A stretch of DNA of 64,000 nucleotides from Welwitschia mirabilis (lineage: Eukaryota > Gnetophyta > Gnetopsida > Welwitschiales), in contig JBOZIK010000001.1 in the NCBI GenBank assembly GCA_051453625.1, positions 175,315,144 to 175,379,143 of the forward strand, read 5' to 3'. This document shows, piece by piece, positions 10,766 through 22,299 of the stretch. The notes under the pieces were generated by a model. The model made no database searches. It was not told the origin of the DNA and saw only the letters and a list, made by a program, of their open reading frames with translations. The translations under genes were made by a program, and so were the position numbers. Each line of letters begins with the position of its first letter. Positions within the stretch are counted from its first letter, which is position 1.

Positions 10766-13130
10766 AACATGAGAAAAACCATGAAAACTAGTTATAAGAA
10801 AGACCTCAAGATAAGCCAAAAAAACTCTAGAAGTAACTTCAAATTAAATCAACCTAAATGAACTTCAAAAGAATATCTTCAGCCATAATGTCTAAATACA
10901 TTTTCTTGTATTATTTAATCTCCTAATTCTAATAGAGTTAATTTTAAGCTAATAATTCTTTAGCATCTCTGACATTTTTATAGTTTAGAGTCTAAGGATC
11001 CTTACTTACATATTAAGAAGTTTAAGTGTGTTATCTTTACAATTCCTTATGAACCCAATGCATCCAATGCACTTAGATTGACTTTATTATCTTTTTCTTT
11101 TAAATAGAAGAAAAAATATAATTTTACATCTTAATACCTACATTTGTTACTGCTTGAGATAAACTTAATTAAGTTTCCATTAGAAAATTCTTTTCTAGTT
11201 ATAAGACCAATGCCATTAGATAAAAGATCAAGAACTTCCAAAAAGAGAATAATAAAACTTTCTCCTACATCGTAGAACAATTTAAAGATCTATTTCTTAA
11301 ATTTTCATAATATATTTTTTAGCACAAATGAGTCTTAAGTTTCTTTTATAAAGGAATTTCATTTAACCATAAGTAACTTGTGGAGATGATGTGTAGATGA
11401 ATCTTTCTAAAACTAATAGTTGATAAAGCTTAAGAATTCATGAGATTATGCCTAAATATTCTAAGAATTGTAAGAAATATAATAATATAATAAGATTACA
11501 ACAACATGTTAGGTCTATTATTATCTTCAAAAATCCTAAAAACAATGAAGTTAACTAAACATTAAAAGAACTTTCTAAGATAATTAAGACCATTAGTACA
11601 AACCTGATCCCATGAATCATCACTTTGTTATAATAATTGTTTTGTAGATACTCATGAGACCTTAGATTTTCCATCCATATTCATATTTCAAGGTGTAGTG
11701 AAAGAACAAATTAATAATATAGAATAATAAGCACAAAACAAAGGAGTAAATAATCCCTTCTCAAATACATGTAGCTCTAGATGGAGTAATTACCTAAACT
11801 TCTTATTAAAATAAAATAATCCTATCAAAGCATTAACTAATCAACCAAAGAGTTTTAATCTTTCCTTTACTTTAAACTCTTTTAGAGGTTATAATTCCAT
11901 AAGTTCATATAAGCTCAACATCTTATTAATACCTTATAGTAATAATTTAATAAACAAACCTCTTCCACATTGTAAAAATTAGAGTAAGCTATGCAATAAC
12001 TAAGCCAAACCACGACACATATTCTTACATCACTCAACTGATGCAAGAAGGATAAGCTTCCTGCTATATTTAAGCCTAGCTATTTTAGTTGTAAGTTGAT
12101 GAAAGATGCATAAATCAAGAAAACTAGGGTATACATTTGAGAAATGAAAAAGAAATTAGTAAAAATATAAAAGAGAAATAACCCCAAGAAGAAGAAGTAC
12201 AACAAAGTAATCCTAAAAGTAAGAAAGAGATAGGGAAGGGACATGAAGTAAAAGACATTGTTTGAACTTATAAAAAGCCCTAATACTTGCCTTAATAACT
12301 TAGAAAAAAATAAATTTGATTAAGAATCAATAATAAGAACTAGAAATTTTTAAGAAAGTAAAGATTGATATCCCTCTTTTAGAAGCTATTAAGTAAGTAC
12401 CTTCCTATACTAAATTCTTGAAATATCTATGCTCTGTTAAAATAAGGATGAATGTGAAAAGTAAAGAATTATTTCTTAACAAAATAGTGCCATCATTTAA
12501 AAATCAAATACTCCTAAAATATAAATACTTTAGATGACATCTTATATTCATCACCCTTGGAAATGCAAACTCTCAACAAGTCTTATTACATGTTTAAGAT
12601 AGTGCTATTATCTTACCCTAAAATCTAATTATAATTACCTAATAACTCTTTAAAAGCACCTTTTCATAAAGTATAAGATATAATTATTCAAGTATAAAAT
12701 TACTACTTTTTTGTGAACTTTGTAGTTTTGGAGTAAAAGAGATTAGAAGTCATACCATTTCAATTACCTTGTAAAGATATATTCTTGCTACTTCTAATGC
12801 TCTTATTATTATAAATATTTTATTTAATAACATAATTATTGAATTCAATATATTTAATACTGTAAAGCAACCTCATTATTTACAAGGATTAGAGTTTGTT
12901 GAAAATTTTTATTATCTTGATCTTCCTTCCTATGAAAAATAAATTTCCTCTATTATTCTATATTTTTTTGATTATTATTCATATACTAATCTTAAAAATA
13001 ATTCTTATTTTATTATGGACTTACTCTTTAAGAATTCAAAATATATATTGATGATAACCCTAGTCATTCTTTTATTTTTAATTAATCCATGTCTTCATCT
13101 AGGAAAAATGTTTTACGTGAATTATTGGTT
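10766..13130. other. Unassigned AT-rich sequence
   Basis: About 2.4 kb with stops in all frames and no motif I recognise on either strand. It probably consists of older transposon debris, but nothing in it supports a call. Confidence 0.5.
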
Positions 13131-13179
13131 AATAAAAGAAATGAATAGGATGTTCCTCTTATAACATAGAATGTTTGAA

Positions 13180-13640
13180 TCTTAATGAGTATTCTCATTA
13201 TGCCATTTTTGAATTATTTAATTTATTTAATAAGTTTCATCTTGAAAATATTTCTAGGCCTAATTTGTTACTTGATCACCCATCTTATTCTTTATAATGT
13301 AAAAACCCTAATCCTTTAGATTTTCCTCTTCATCCATCATTGAAAACCCTTCCTATGAGTCTAACTTGGTTCTATAAAATGAGTTTAGATTGGAATTACC
13401 TAATCTAGTATTAGTTTGGATCAAAATATGAAAAATCAAAATGTGTTTAAGGATGGCCTTTTAATAGAAACCCTAGCATTAATCATTCTGCTTATTCATA
13501 CTTTAGCCATTTTCACTCATCTAAATCACCTTCACATAATCAATTATTACCTACATTTTATTCACCTCTTATATAATCTTATGCATTCAGGAGACTCACT
13601 GATCCAAGTTAATGATCTTTTTAAAGTTTAGTTGAGATTT
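13180..13640 (+). other. Coding-like but unidentified fragment
   Basis: Joining short open pieces on the plus strand gives a Pro/Ser/His-rich text (for example PLHPSLKTLPMSLTW and SYFSHFHSSKSPSHNQ) with stops only where a Gln or Trp codon could have mutated. This resembles decayed coding sequence rather than random AT-rich DNA. It could be part of a retroelement gag or a gene fragment; I do not recognise the family. Confidence 0.3.
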
Positions 13641-13789
13641 TGTAGGTTTTCTCTTTTTCATTAATCAATCCTTTAAATTTTTGAGTTTTTTTAAGACTTG
13701 CATGAATTTAGAGATATACAATTTTAAATCAAGGAAAAAGTAGATTTTTTCTTTCATGGTGGTTTTTCATTTCAAAATATTCATGGGGA

Positions 13790-14760
13790 TAAAATTATGA
13801 CTCTATTATACTAGTTAGCTAATGAGTCCCTTTCATGTGTTATAAATATTTTTTTTAAAAAAAATGAGAGAAAAACAAATTAAGAAAGATACTGAAGATC
13901 TTTTAGCACATTTATTTATGATTATTTCCATTAGATTTAGTTAATTACATCAAGGCTATGAACACCTACTAATAATGTACCTATAATAATTTAATTGTGT
14001 AATACATTTAAAGGCATCAGGGCTATAGATGCTTAATGGTAAAGTACCACTAAATCCTTCTTGTTTAACATTTTACATGTATTAAAAAGAAGTACCATAA
14101 TATTAAATGTTTAATATAATCATATTCTTAAAAATTTATTATTTGTGGAAGAGAAAGAAAAAGAAATAAAATTAAGAATGCATTGGAAAAAGCTTTTATC
14201 TACTTGTTTTAATGAATTGAACTTTAAATTCTTTGGCTTCTTATGAATTTTCAAAGATTTACTAATTAATACTTTTCTTTATCTTAGTAAAAGATCCACA
14301 AAAAATTATGTAAATAAATAAGACCATTAGCTTTCATTCATCATGTCTCATTTATTCATAGGATACAAAATCAGATTTGTTATTTCATTCATCTAGTTTA
14401 TCTCATTTTTATAACATTCATTTTCATCATTTTTATCAAGTCATATTACTTTGTTTTTTATTCTATTAAAAATCATACTAATAAACACATTGTATTTGCT
14501 ATGATTTAATTCTTCTATCTATGTTTAGATCTAAGGTAAATTTAATCTATAATATTGAGAAAATCTAGTAATCTAATAATCCAAAATTTACCAACTTTTT
14601 ATAAAACCTATGATTTTTTAGCCATTCTTAATGTTTACCCATGTTTGTCATGATTTTTACATTATAGTAGTTCTTGTTATCTTTACCTAACTCACTTACC
14701 CACATTTTTTGAGCACTATTATCTATCCTTACTAGCCTAGCTATTTTGCCTTTTTCTAGG
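13790..14760 (-). repeat. Dispersed repeat R1, copy 1 (minus orientation)
   Basis: The reverse complement aligns with 55,790-56,720 over nearly 900 bp. Matching blocks include ATCAAGGCTATGAACACC and GGCATCAGGGCTATAGATG (inverted in the other copy), AAAAGATCCACAAAA, and ATAAGACCATTAGCTTTCAT. Order is preserved throughout. Length and lack of coding suggest an LTR or a non-coding element; terminal features were not found. Confidence 0.7.
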
Positions 14761-15296
14761 CATGTGTGAATTTTTCTTATAGCTTTGTTTTAGGATACTT
14801 TATTTTCTTAGTGAATTGATAAGTCTATTATTAAATTTGATATTTTCTATTTTCTTTATAAATCATTTTTTACTTTCTTAACTTTCTTCTTTTTTTGTAT
14901 TTCATTTTCATTTCTTTTTCATTCTTTAGTTCTATTATTTTAGGCCATCATGAGTGAAAGAGCAAGAGAATTTATAGAGGAAGAAATTTTCACATATTTT
15001 CTTATTGTATTTTCATGTTTCTATCTTAATAAAATTGAAATGAATTTTTAAAGGAAGATGATACTTACTACTTTTCAAAGGTAGTTTTGGAGTTGAAAAT
15101 TATGTATAAGCTTTAATAGAAGATGAAAATTATGATAAATTGCCTTATATGTTAATGAAATCCCTTAGTTATTGGTATACTAGATTTAATACTAAATATG
15201 AACCAAATAAGAAAGTTACCTTATCTTGTAAATACCTTTACAAAAATTAACTATTAATTTTTATATTTATCATTTAAAACGTTTTTCCTATCTCAT
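14761..15296. other. Unassigned AT-rich flank of the Athila-like element
   Basis: No frame, repeat or regulatory signal recognised. It ends exactly where homology with the LTR at 27,392 begins. Confidence 0.5.
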
Positions 15297-15521
15297 TGTC
15301 ATGCTGCCAATTTACAATTATTTGATGGGTGTTATGAGTTATTTTGTAGGACTTTTATATAGGTTTTAATACAATTCTAAGGATTTCTGAGATACAAGAG
15401 GAAATCTCAAAAAAGGGTAGTTATTATCCAAATTTGATACATTTAAGGCACTTTCTAATGAATAGGACTTTTCATGATGAAACTGCTAAGTTTCTCTGGA
15501 AGAAAATCCTTAAAGAAGACT

Positions 15522-15565
15522 GTTGTCCCCACTGTCATCCACATTACATCCTAGACGATGACTGC
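15522..15565 (+). repeat. Palindromic module 1 of LTR A
   Basis: Perfect arms GTCATC (15,534) and GATGAC (15,557) within a segment that starts GTTGTCCCCACT. Equivalent to the modules at 22,098 and 27,613. Confidence 0.75.
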
Positions 15566-15611
15566 TTATGTGGAATACTAAGTTATCATTTTAAAGATAT
15601 TTTGTAATAGT

Positions 15612-15652
15612 TTATCATCCTCCTATTCATCTAGATGATAGCTCAGATGACA
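15612..15652 (+). repeat. Palindromic module 2 of LTR A
   Basis: Centre TCATCTAGATGA is a perfect 12-bp palindrome, framed by TATCATCC and AGATGACA. It lies about 90 bp after module 1, the same spacing as in LTR B and LTR C. Confidence 0.75.
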
Positions 15653-15705
15653 CTGATACATAACTATTACTAATAGATTCTCTTAGCTATTTTGTCCATT
15701 TTAGA

Positions 15706-16507
15706 GTGCTTAATGAGCATGTGTAACTGCACCTTCTGTTTGTCCATTTCTATTATATTTTTCTTATAAATAAAACATCGCCAACTATTTTATTCATTTT
15801 TAATGCATCAAAGATTCTCATTTTTAACTACACCTTCTATCTTTCCATCTTTGTAAGTTGCAGAAAGACAAGCAATTGGTAGAGGGTTGAGTATCTTCTA
15901 TTAAGACCTGATTATTTTGTAACCTAGATGAATGTTACTTTAATATAAATTTTGATTTTCTTTATATGTTTGTATTATTTGTATTATAGATCTTATTATG
16001 ACCCTTATAGTCTAATGTTACCCAAGATCTTGTGATAATTTCTTAGATGATATAGATTTTTAAGGGTAGCTCTTATTAGGGCTGAAAATCAAGTAAGGTT
16101 ATGTTAGTGCTTAATGAGCATGTGTAACTACACCTTCTGTCTATCCAATTCTATTGTATTTTTCTTATAAATAAAACATTTCCAACTCTTTTATTCATTT
16201 TTAATGCATCAAAGATTCTCATTTTTAACTGCACCTTTTGTCTGTCCATCTTTGTGAGTTGCAGAAAAACAAGCAATTGGTAGAGGGTTGAGTATCTTCC
16301 ATTAAGACTAGACTATTTTGTAACCTAGATGAATGTTAATTTAATATAAATTTTAATTTTCTTTATATGTTTGTATTATTTGTATTATAGATCTTCTTGT
16401 GACCCTTATAGTCTAATGTTACCCAAGATCTCGTGACAATTTCTTAGATGATATAGATTTTTAAGGGCAGCTCTTGTTAGGGCTAAAAATCAAGTAGGGT
16501 TAAGGTT
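15706..16507 (+). repeat. 401-bp tandem duplication inside LTR A
   Basis: The segment beginning GTGCTTAATGAGCATGTGTA at 15,706 begins again at 16,107, and the two units stay aligned until about 16,500. LTR C has a single copy (from about 27,799). The two units are more similar to each other than either is to LTR C, so the duplication is later than insertion. Confidence 0.92.
15765..15774 (+). promoter_or_regulatory. TATA-box candidate in LTR A, first unit
   Basis: TATAAATAAA after a pyrimidine-rich stretch, in the middle of the LTR where a U3/R border is expected. It is repeated at 16,166-16,175 in the duplicated unit and eroded to CTAAATAAAA in LTR C. The same bases contain AATAAA, so it could instead act as a polyadenylation signal. 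Confidence 0.35.
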
Positions 16508-16770
16508 ATTTGTATTGCATGTTAGTATAGATTGCATCTTGTACTTTTCATAGTAGTTTAATTTCTTACATCATTATTCCTTATTTTTGATTCTCAAGAT
16601 TATTTACAAAAGCAACCTAAGTCTTTTTAGGAATAGACTTCAATGAGATATGACATTTTGTGTCACTCCCATTATTCTAACGTGTTGTATTATGCATAAT
16701 ATATATTTTAATTATTAATGAAAAAATTTGTTTAAATGGAAAATAGTGCATAAATACACATCGTAACAAA

Positions 16771-16790
16771 TTAGCACTATGCATGGGAAG
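16771..16790 (+). promoter_or_regulatory. Decayed Asp-tRNA-type primer binding site
   Basis: TTAGCACTATGCATGGGAAG lies 10 bp after the LTR end. Athila elements use an Asp-tRNA site of the form TTGGCGCCGTTGCCGGGGA; the differences are mostly G-to-A or C-to-T plus one missing base. Position and pattern together support the call; by itself the sequence would be weak. Confidence 0.6.
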
Positions 16791-16933
16791 GTTATCAAGG
16801 TGTACGAAGGTTGTTGTTATTCAAATAAGTATTCCAGATCTTTGTCTATGCGGTGTTGTATTTTATTAGATTAGTAGATTTTTCTATGTACTATGTTTTA
16901 GTTTTGGGTTTTTGGTTTTCTGTGAAAAAGTGT

Positions 16934-17189
16934 GGTCATTGCCACTATCATTCCCATGATAGTTAGGATGATAATGTGTATTTTTTGTCATCGGTTTTAT
17001 TAGTTTTAGTCTTGGATTTTAATTTTTATGTAATAAATTAGTCTATATCACCTCTTGTGACATTCAAATAACAAGTAGGATGATAGGAATTTTTTCTATG
17101 TTTTTTATTTTTCTGTTTGCATTTTAGTTCTGTTTCTACTTTTTGTATACATCATTTCTTCCATCATCTAGATGATTGACAGGATGATA
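16934..17189 (+). repeat. Leader region with three palindromic modules
   Basis: Modules at 16,934-16,973 (perfect 8-bp arms ACTATCAT and ATGATAGT around TCCC), 17,045-17,084 (CTTGT/ACAAG inside TATCACCT/AGGATGATA) and 17,150-17,189 (ATCATCTAGATGAT centre, AGGATGAT end). Spacing is about 110 bp. They sit between the primer site and gag, where packaging and dimerisation signals of LTR elements lie. Confidence 0.75.
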
Positions 17190-17254
17190 ATCTGTTATTT
17201 TCTGATTTGTTTTTTATTATTTTCTATTTGTAGGATGTGATGATCTGGTAAATA

Positions 17255-18540
17255 TAGTGAAGAAATATCTCAGAGAAAAGAAGCTAATAAAATAGAACCT
17301 AAAAGAAGAACTAGTAAACATAGAGTCAGAAAAAAATCTCTAGGTGCACTCAATCCTCCTTCTAAATTTGTTTTTTCTAAATCTGTTTTTCTTAACAAAA
17401 AACCTATAGAAGGAGAGGACCAACCTACAATGTCAAGTGATTTCTAAAAATAAAAACAAGTCATCGGGTCTTCTACCCCTAATATCAACCTTACCATAAG
17501 AGAATTATTAGCTAACAAAAATAAAGAAATTTAAACACCATTTGATGTACCTTTAGGGAATGATGTAGAACTCAAAAATTTACATGCTTACCTAACGTTT
17601 AGTGGAGAATAAGATGAGGATCCCATTCAATACATTGGAGATATTGAATAACTTATTCTCAACTTAGAAAATTGGATGAAAAACATAATAGATAGAACAT
17701 ATATGATGATCTTTCCCATACTTTAAAAGGTAGGGCAAAATTATAACTAAAAACTTTACCCCACAAAAGCCTAAAAATAAGGGATTAAGTTTGAGAAAAT
17801 TTTAAAAAAAGATTTATGAGTGAAAAAACCATAAGGAAAAGAAAAAGGGACGTAACAAATTTTCAACAAAATCTAAATGAAGACTATGCCTCCACATATG
17901 AGAATTTCTTTGTAGCAATCCGCTCTAATATAGTAAATGCTTTTTCAAAAGTAGAATAACTAAACTACTTTTATAGTGGATTGACTCCCCACACAAACTA
18001 ACTTATAAATTTATCTTATGAAGGAAACCTCATAAACCTTACTTTAGATGATGCCTAGACAAAATTAGAAGAAATTGTGAAGGTTAGTAAAACTTGGTCA
18101 ACACCTAAAGAAAACTAAACAATAGGCCAACTGATCAAAGAATTAAAATAGGTTAAAAAAAAAAGAGGTAGAAGACAACCCTAAAATTCTTGAGAAAATT
18201 TACAACTACCTTAGAGAAATATATAGAAATGATTTTAGATGATAAAATTGCCACTGAAAAAAATGTTGTGCAAACATGTGATTTATATGAGGACAACTAT
18301 TATGCTACCAAAAATTATCCCCTTTTGCCAGCTTATAAAGAGAGAATTTAAGAGGAAGTTTGTGCTTTTAATTAACCATCATAAAAATTCCATCAAGCAC
18401 AACATAGGTTGAAACCTCATTTCCAAAGCAATCATCTATATTTTAGAAAATGACTTGAAAACACATATTACCAATGAAGTTCATCTAACTTTCAAAATTC
18501 AAATGATTAAATTACAAACTATATAGTTGAGATGAGAAGA
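17255..18540 (+). pseudogene. gag of the Athila-like element, broken
   Basis: The plus strand encodes a basic N-terminus, then PFDVPLGNDVELKNLHAYL and, after a frameshift near 17,700, the retrotransposon gag domain: DDLSHTLKGRAKL, ENFKKRFMSEKTIRKRK, NFQQNLNEDYASTYENFF and FYSGLTPHTN. Athila gags show the corresponding L-K-x-K-A-K-x-W, F-L-x-K-F-F-P, Q-x-x-x-E-x-x-x-x-A-W and F-Y-x-G-L motifs. Nearly all stops stand where the family has Trp or Gln (TAG, TGA, TAA from TGG or CAA/CAG), which indicates C-to-T decay on both strands rather than relaxed drift alone. The start codon was not identified. Confidence 0.9.
18277..18321 (+). other. Zinc-knuckle remnant of Athila-like gag with three Tyr replacements
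   Basis: The frame reads CDLYEDNYYATKNYP. Laid on C-x2-C-x4-H-x4-C, the first Cys remains and the second Cys, the His and the last Cys are all Tyr. Each is one transition away (TGT to TAT, CAT to TAT). Confidence 0.7.
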
Positions 18541-19701
18541 ATACAAAAGGCAACAAATGTTAAAATAGATAACTTTGTTAGTGTCCTTCAACAAACATTA
18601 TTAGAAAACCAAAGACATCAAGAAAATTTAGCTACACAACCTTTATCCAAACTAAATGAATTAAGAAAAGATTATAAGGTTGTGACAAGAAGTGGATAAG
18701 AAACAAATCCTCCTCCATCAGAACCTTTCACCTCCCATAATAATGAAGAAGAAGATGAAGATGACATTGAACTTTTAGATGATTACTAGTTCCCTTCTCT
18801 TGGCAAGAAGAAAAAGAAAAATCCAATTACCCCTTGGCTTGATAGGCTTAAGAATAATTCAACTTTCAATGATTATTTAAAAGCCTTGATGAAAAATGTG
18901 AGCATAACTCTTCCTTTTTCGAAAGTTTTACAAGAAAATTTAGGGTATGAAAAGCTATGAAAAGACTTAATTAGAAGAAAACAAAAATGAGTCATTTCTA
19001 GTAAGGTCTTTCTTGCCTAATCCCTCATAAATTTAGTATCAAAAAAATCACCAAAATATAAAGATCCATGGGTAGTAACGGTGAATGTTATAGTAGAGGG
19101 AAACAAAAAGATAAGGAAAGAATTGATTGACATTGAAGTAAGTGTTAATATTATGCTACTTCACATTTATAGAAGGCTTGGTTTAGAAAATAGAATAGAG
19201 CCCACTTTAGTTGTCTTAGAATTAGTAGATACATTAGTTAAGAAAACATTAGACATCATTAAAGATTTGGAAATTTAAATAGAAGAGGCTTACTACCCCA
19301 TTGATGTGATTATCATAGAAGTTGAGCATGATAGAGGATATCCTTTACTTCTAGGTAGAGCTTTTTATGCAATAGCCCACTGCATTATTGATATAAGAAA
19401 AGGAACAATGAAATGTCATTTTGGTAATCAAACTTTTATGATTAGAGTCTTTGATGTAGCTAAGAAATATTTGGATGATGATGAGAAGAACATTGAAAAT
19501 AATTTCAAACCCACTTTGTTTTTGGAACATGACCCACTTAAAGAAAGAGAGATAAAAACAAGTAAGCATGTGCTTTATGATGATCAACTTAAGAATGAAA
19601 AAGAAAAGAAACCTTATGAGTATAAGGAAGTCCAACTTTTTAAGAAAAATCTTAAGGGAGATCATCCATTTCATGAGCCAAAAAGTAAAATCATAAAATG
19701 A
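18541..19701 (+). pseudogene. Pol N-terminal linker and aspartic protease of the Athila-like element
   Basis: From about 18,690 the frame shows an acidic linker, then PITPWLDRL, NDYLKALMKNVSITLPFSKV and KSPKYKDPWVVTV. The protease core follows, with two long open stretches (19,081-19,278 and 19,306-19,701). In the core LIDIEVSVNIMLLHIYRRLG corresponds to the Athila motif around D-L-G-A-S; the catalytic Asp is at 19,129-19,131, but the following Gly and Ala have become Glu and Val. DVIIIEVEHDRGYPLLLGRA fits the second half with its I-L-G-R-P. The open frame ends at 19,701 after a Lys/Glu-rich tail. No RT follows. The relative openness of 19,306-19,701 may be chance or may mark slower loss. Confidence 0.85.
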
Positions 19702-20161
19702 ATTTGAAAAAGAAAAAATGTTTTCACTGGACATAAAGGTAATTTTCTTTGTAATGTTCCAAATAAAAATATTTCATTTTATGAAAATCTTTCATCCAAA
19801 TTACCTTTTCTCTCCTTTTTGACTTCAAAAATCTATAGTTTGATATGGCATCATAAAGTACTCTCCATTACTCCTTTCTTTATCTAATTGATTTTACTTG
19901 GAAATAATTATACATCTCTTATGTTTTATTAACTAGTAAATTTTTGGTTTGAACAAAATCTTGAAACCAAAATAGATTCCTAATTTTCCCTTCTTTCTTT
20001 TTAATAAAATTTTACTTTATATTTAGGAATTAAATAAAATTTGCTTGCCTTATTATTTTCTTTCAGCTTTCTATTTTAATAGTCTCTAATTTCATCTTGT
20101 ATTTTTAGTTTTTTTTAATTTTTTATTTATGATCTGTACTTTGATTTTCTATCATAATAAT

Positions 20162-20203
20162 CTGTCATCTCCTCTGTTATCTCCACAGTAGTTAGGATGA
20201 CAA
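20162..20203 (+). repeat. Palindromic module 1 of 3' region B
   Basis: Perfect arms TGTCATC (20,163-20,169) and GATGACA (20,196-20,202), with an inner CTCTGTTATCTCCACAG segment. Confidence 0.75.
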
Positions 20204-20270
20204 TTAGGTTTGATAATTTTTTGATAAATTTCTAAGTTTTATAATAATTTTGTATCCTTCTTTCCCATTC

Positions 20271-20314
20271 TTATCATCCTCTCTGTTATCTGAATGATAA
20301 GCAAGATGACAGTC
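20271..20314 (+). repeat. Palindromic module 2 of 3' region B
   Basis: Outer ATCATCC/AGATGAC and inner TTATC/GATAA arms; about 108 bp after module 1, the same spacing as at 25,599 and 25,702. Confidence 0.75.
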
Positions 20315-21865
20315 AATAAAATCATGATTTTTATTTTCTATTATTTTGACAAAATACATTTTTATGGCTCTATTAAGATTTTTAACTTAGCTACTTAAGA
20401 ATTTTAAAAAGTTAATGGGTAAAACTTGAAATTACATGAGAAAACCACCTGAATTCTCTCTTAGATTTTTTATTTAAAGGTTATTATGACATTTCTAGAT
20501 TACTTTTTAAACTTGACTTATATATTTATCTCCATAACTAGTATTTTGACTTTGGCATTTTAGTAGTAAGATTGGATTCATCTAATCTTAGGACATTCAC
20601 ATGCCCATGAACTTCAATTAAAGGAAGATGATTATTTTTCTCAATGATGAAAAGATCTTTAGATTGTTTAAGAGTGTTCTTTTTTATCTCTTAGAATGTT
20701 TAGTTATATTAAATATATCTTTTGAGTATTTTACTATTTTTAAAAAAAGGTAAAATAAGGCCATTATTTTTTATTTGTTATATTTCAAAAGCATGATCAC
20801 TATGATGTCATACTACAAGTACACTAGGAAAAATATTTCGAAAAGAAGCCTTTAACAGTGTAATATGCTAATTATGGAAACTCCACTGGGAGCTCAGTTG
20901 GCCATGCTTTGTAAATTCTTACTTCTTTAACTATGATTATACTTCCCTCATCATAAATAATAAAGTTGTATTTAACTTTAAGGCTATGGAATCAGTGGTG
21001 TTCTTAGTATCATTAGAGGCATTTCTTATTTCTTAAACTCCTAGTCTATTTTACATGTTCATTTAATTTCTTGAAATTTGGATGTTTGTTTTGAAATGAT
21101 GGAAGGTAAGTTAATTTTTAAAAAATTCTTTGATCTGATCATTTATTTTATCTTTAGTATTATCATAATCACTATCTTATTAAATATAATTTTTTTATCA
21201 ATTCATGCATTTTTCACATCAATTAATGTTATGATTTCTTTTATAGAGTTTACTAGGTTAAAATATCAAATAGGTAAGCTATCTTTCATTTCTATTATCT
21301 TATGTTCATTCTTTTTGTTTTATTTTATGGTTTGATTAGATATTTTAAAGTTATTACCATATTTTATTACTCATCATATTTTTCTATTTAGTTTTTAATA
21401 AAAGTAGATTTCTTGCTTAGTTGAAGTTTTCTTAATAAAATTTTTTGATGTTATTGTAAGCACTACTCTTACTCATTTTTATGATGAAACATTTTTATTT
21501 ACATGTCAAAATATTTTATTGATCAATATTTTTCAAATTTGACATTACTTAGTTTTGCACTTTGTTTAGAAAGTTATCCTTTTTTTCATGTTTTCTCACT
21601 CCCATATACTTCTTTGCTTTATCTTTCCAATGCAAGATGTATTACTTTTTCTTTGAGGAGAGAAGACATTTATTTTTATGGCTCATTTTTAAAAAATCTA
21701 AACTTAATTCAGATCTTTGCATTACCTATTATTTATCTATGTGAGATGTTTTATGATCCTATTTTATAATTTCCAGATTTATCTTCTAAAAAAACAAATT
21801 GGATTGTAATTATGTTTTTTCTACCTAATTTTTGTTAAGGACTTAAAAAGCTAAATGGGAGGCTA

Positions 21866-22295
21866 TTTTATGCTACTAATTTATGATTATTTTATAGGGT
21901 TTTATGAGTTGTTTTTTAGGATTTTTACACAGGTTTAGATGTAATTCTGAGGATTTTGAAGATACAATAGGAAATCTCAAAAATAAGCATTTCTTATCCA
22001 TATTTGATGTGTTAAAGCCACATTCTAATGAACAAAGCTTTAAAAAGGGATTACTGGTAAAAATACTAAGTTTCTTCTTAAAAATATGATTAATAAGACC
22101 ATCATCCCCTCTATTGTCCCTATGATAGGTAGGACAACAACAGTACTAAACTACCAAATCACTGCTGAGACATCATTTTGAGTCATCTTTTGTAATTAAA
22201 TGTTGTCCCTCTTATCATCCAAATGATAATCAAGATGAAACTGATAAGTAACCAACTCTAAAATTGACCCTTAACCATTTCATTCATTTTATTTA
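21866..22295 (+). repeat. LTR B, truncated, of the Athila-like element
   Basis: Aligns with the first 400 bp of LTR C (27,392-27,795), including two palindromic modules at 22,098-22,138 (TTGTCC/GGACAA) and 22,202-22,241 (TTATCAT/ATGATAA, 7-bp perfect). Homology stops abruptly near 22,295, where the CpG-retaining block begins; the remaining 650 bp of the LTR are missing. Confidence 0.85.
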
Positions 22296-22299
22296 TGTA

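Larger units (their letters stand above)
15297..16760 (+). repeat. LTR A (5' LTR) of the Athila-like element
   Basis: Starts TGTCATGCTGCC, ends ...TAAATACACA. It aligns with LTR C (27,392-28,452). Without its internal 401-bp duplication it would be about 1,063 bp, matching LTR C at about 1,061 bp. It contains two of the palindromic modules and two TATAAATAAA boxes, one per duplicated unit. Confidence 0.9.
19780..21865 (+). repeat. Conserved 3' non-coding region of the Athila-like family, copy B
   Basis: Aligns in order with 25,228-27,391: a GATTTTACTTGGAA block, two palindromes, the block with TTTTAGTAGTAAGATTGG, the block GAAACTCCACTGGGAG, and the approach to the LTR. Two copies in the same order show this is part of the element and not a chance flank. 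No coding sequence is recognised; the short open frames at 21,078-21,335 and 21,503-21,769 are hydrophobic AT-rich frames not kept in copy C. Confidence 0.85.
15297..22295 (+). mobile_element. Athila-like Ty3/gypsy derivative with gag and protease only
   Basis: Structure in order: LTR A (15,297-16,760), decayed Asp-tRNA primer site, leader with three palindromes, gag and protease remnants (17,255-19,701), a 2-kb non-coding 3' region (about 19,780-21,865), and LTR B (21,866-22,295, truncated). The gag and protease match the Athila type. Nothing between protease and 3' region resembles RT, RNase H or integrase; the protease frame ends at 19,701 and 3'-region homology with the second copy starts about 80 bp later. 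It is thus either an internal deletion or a member of a gag-only class such as the described TR-GAG elements, which need another element's enzymes. Confidence 0.85.

Noticed and set aside
19351-19734. Minus frame of 127 codons
   Set aside because: Antisense shadow of the protease frame 19,306-19,701.
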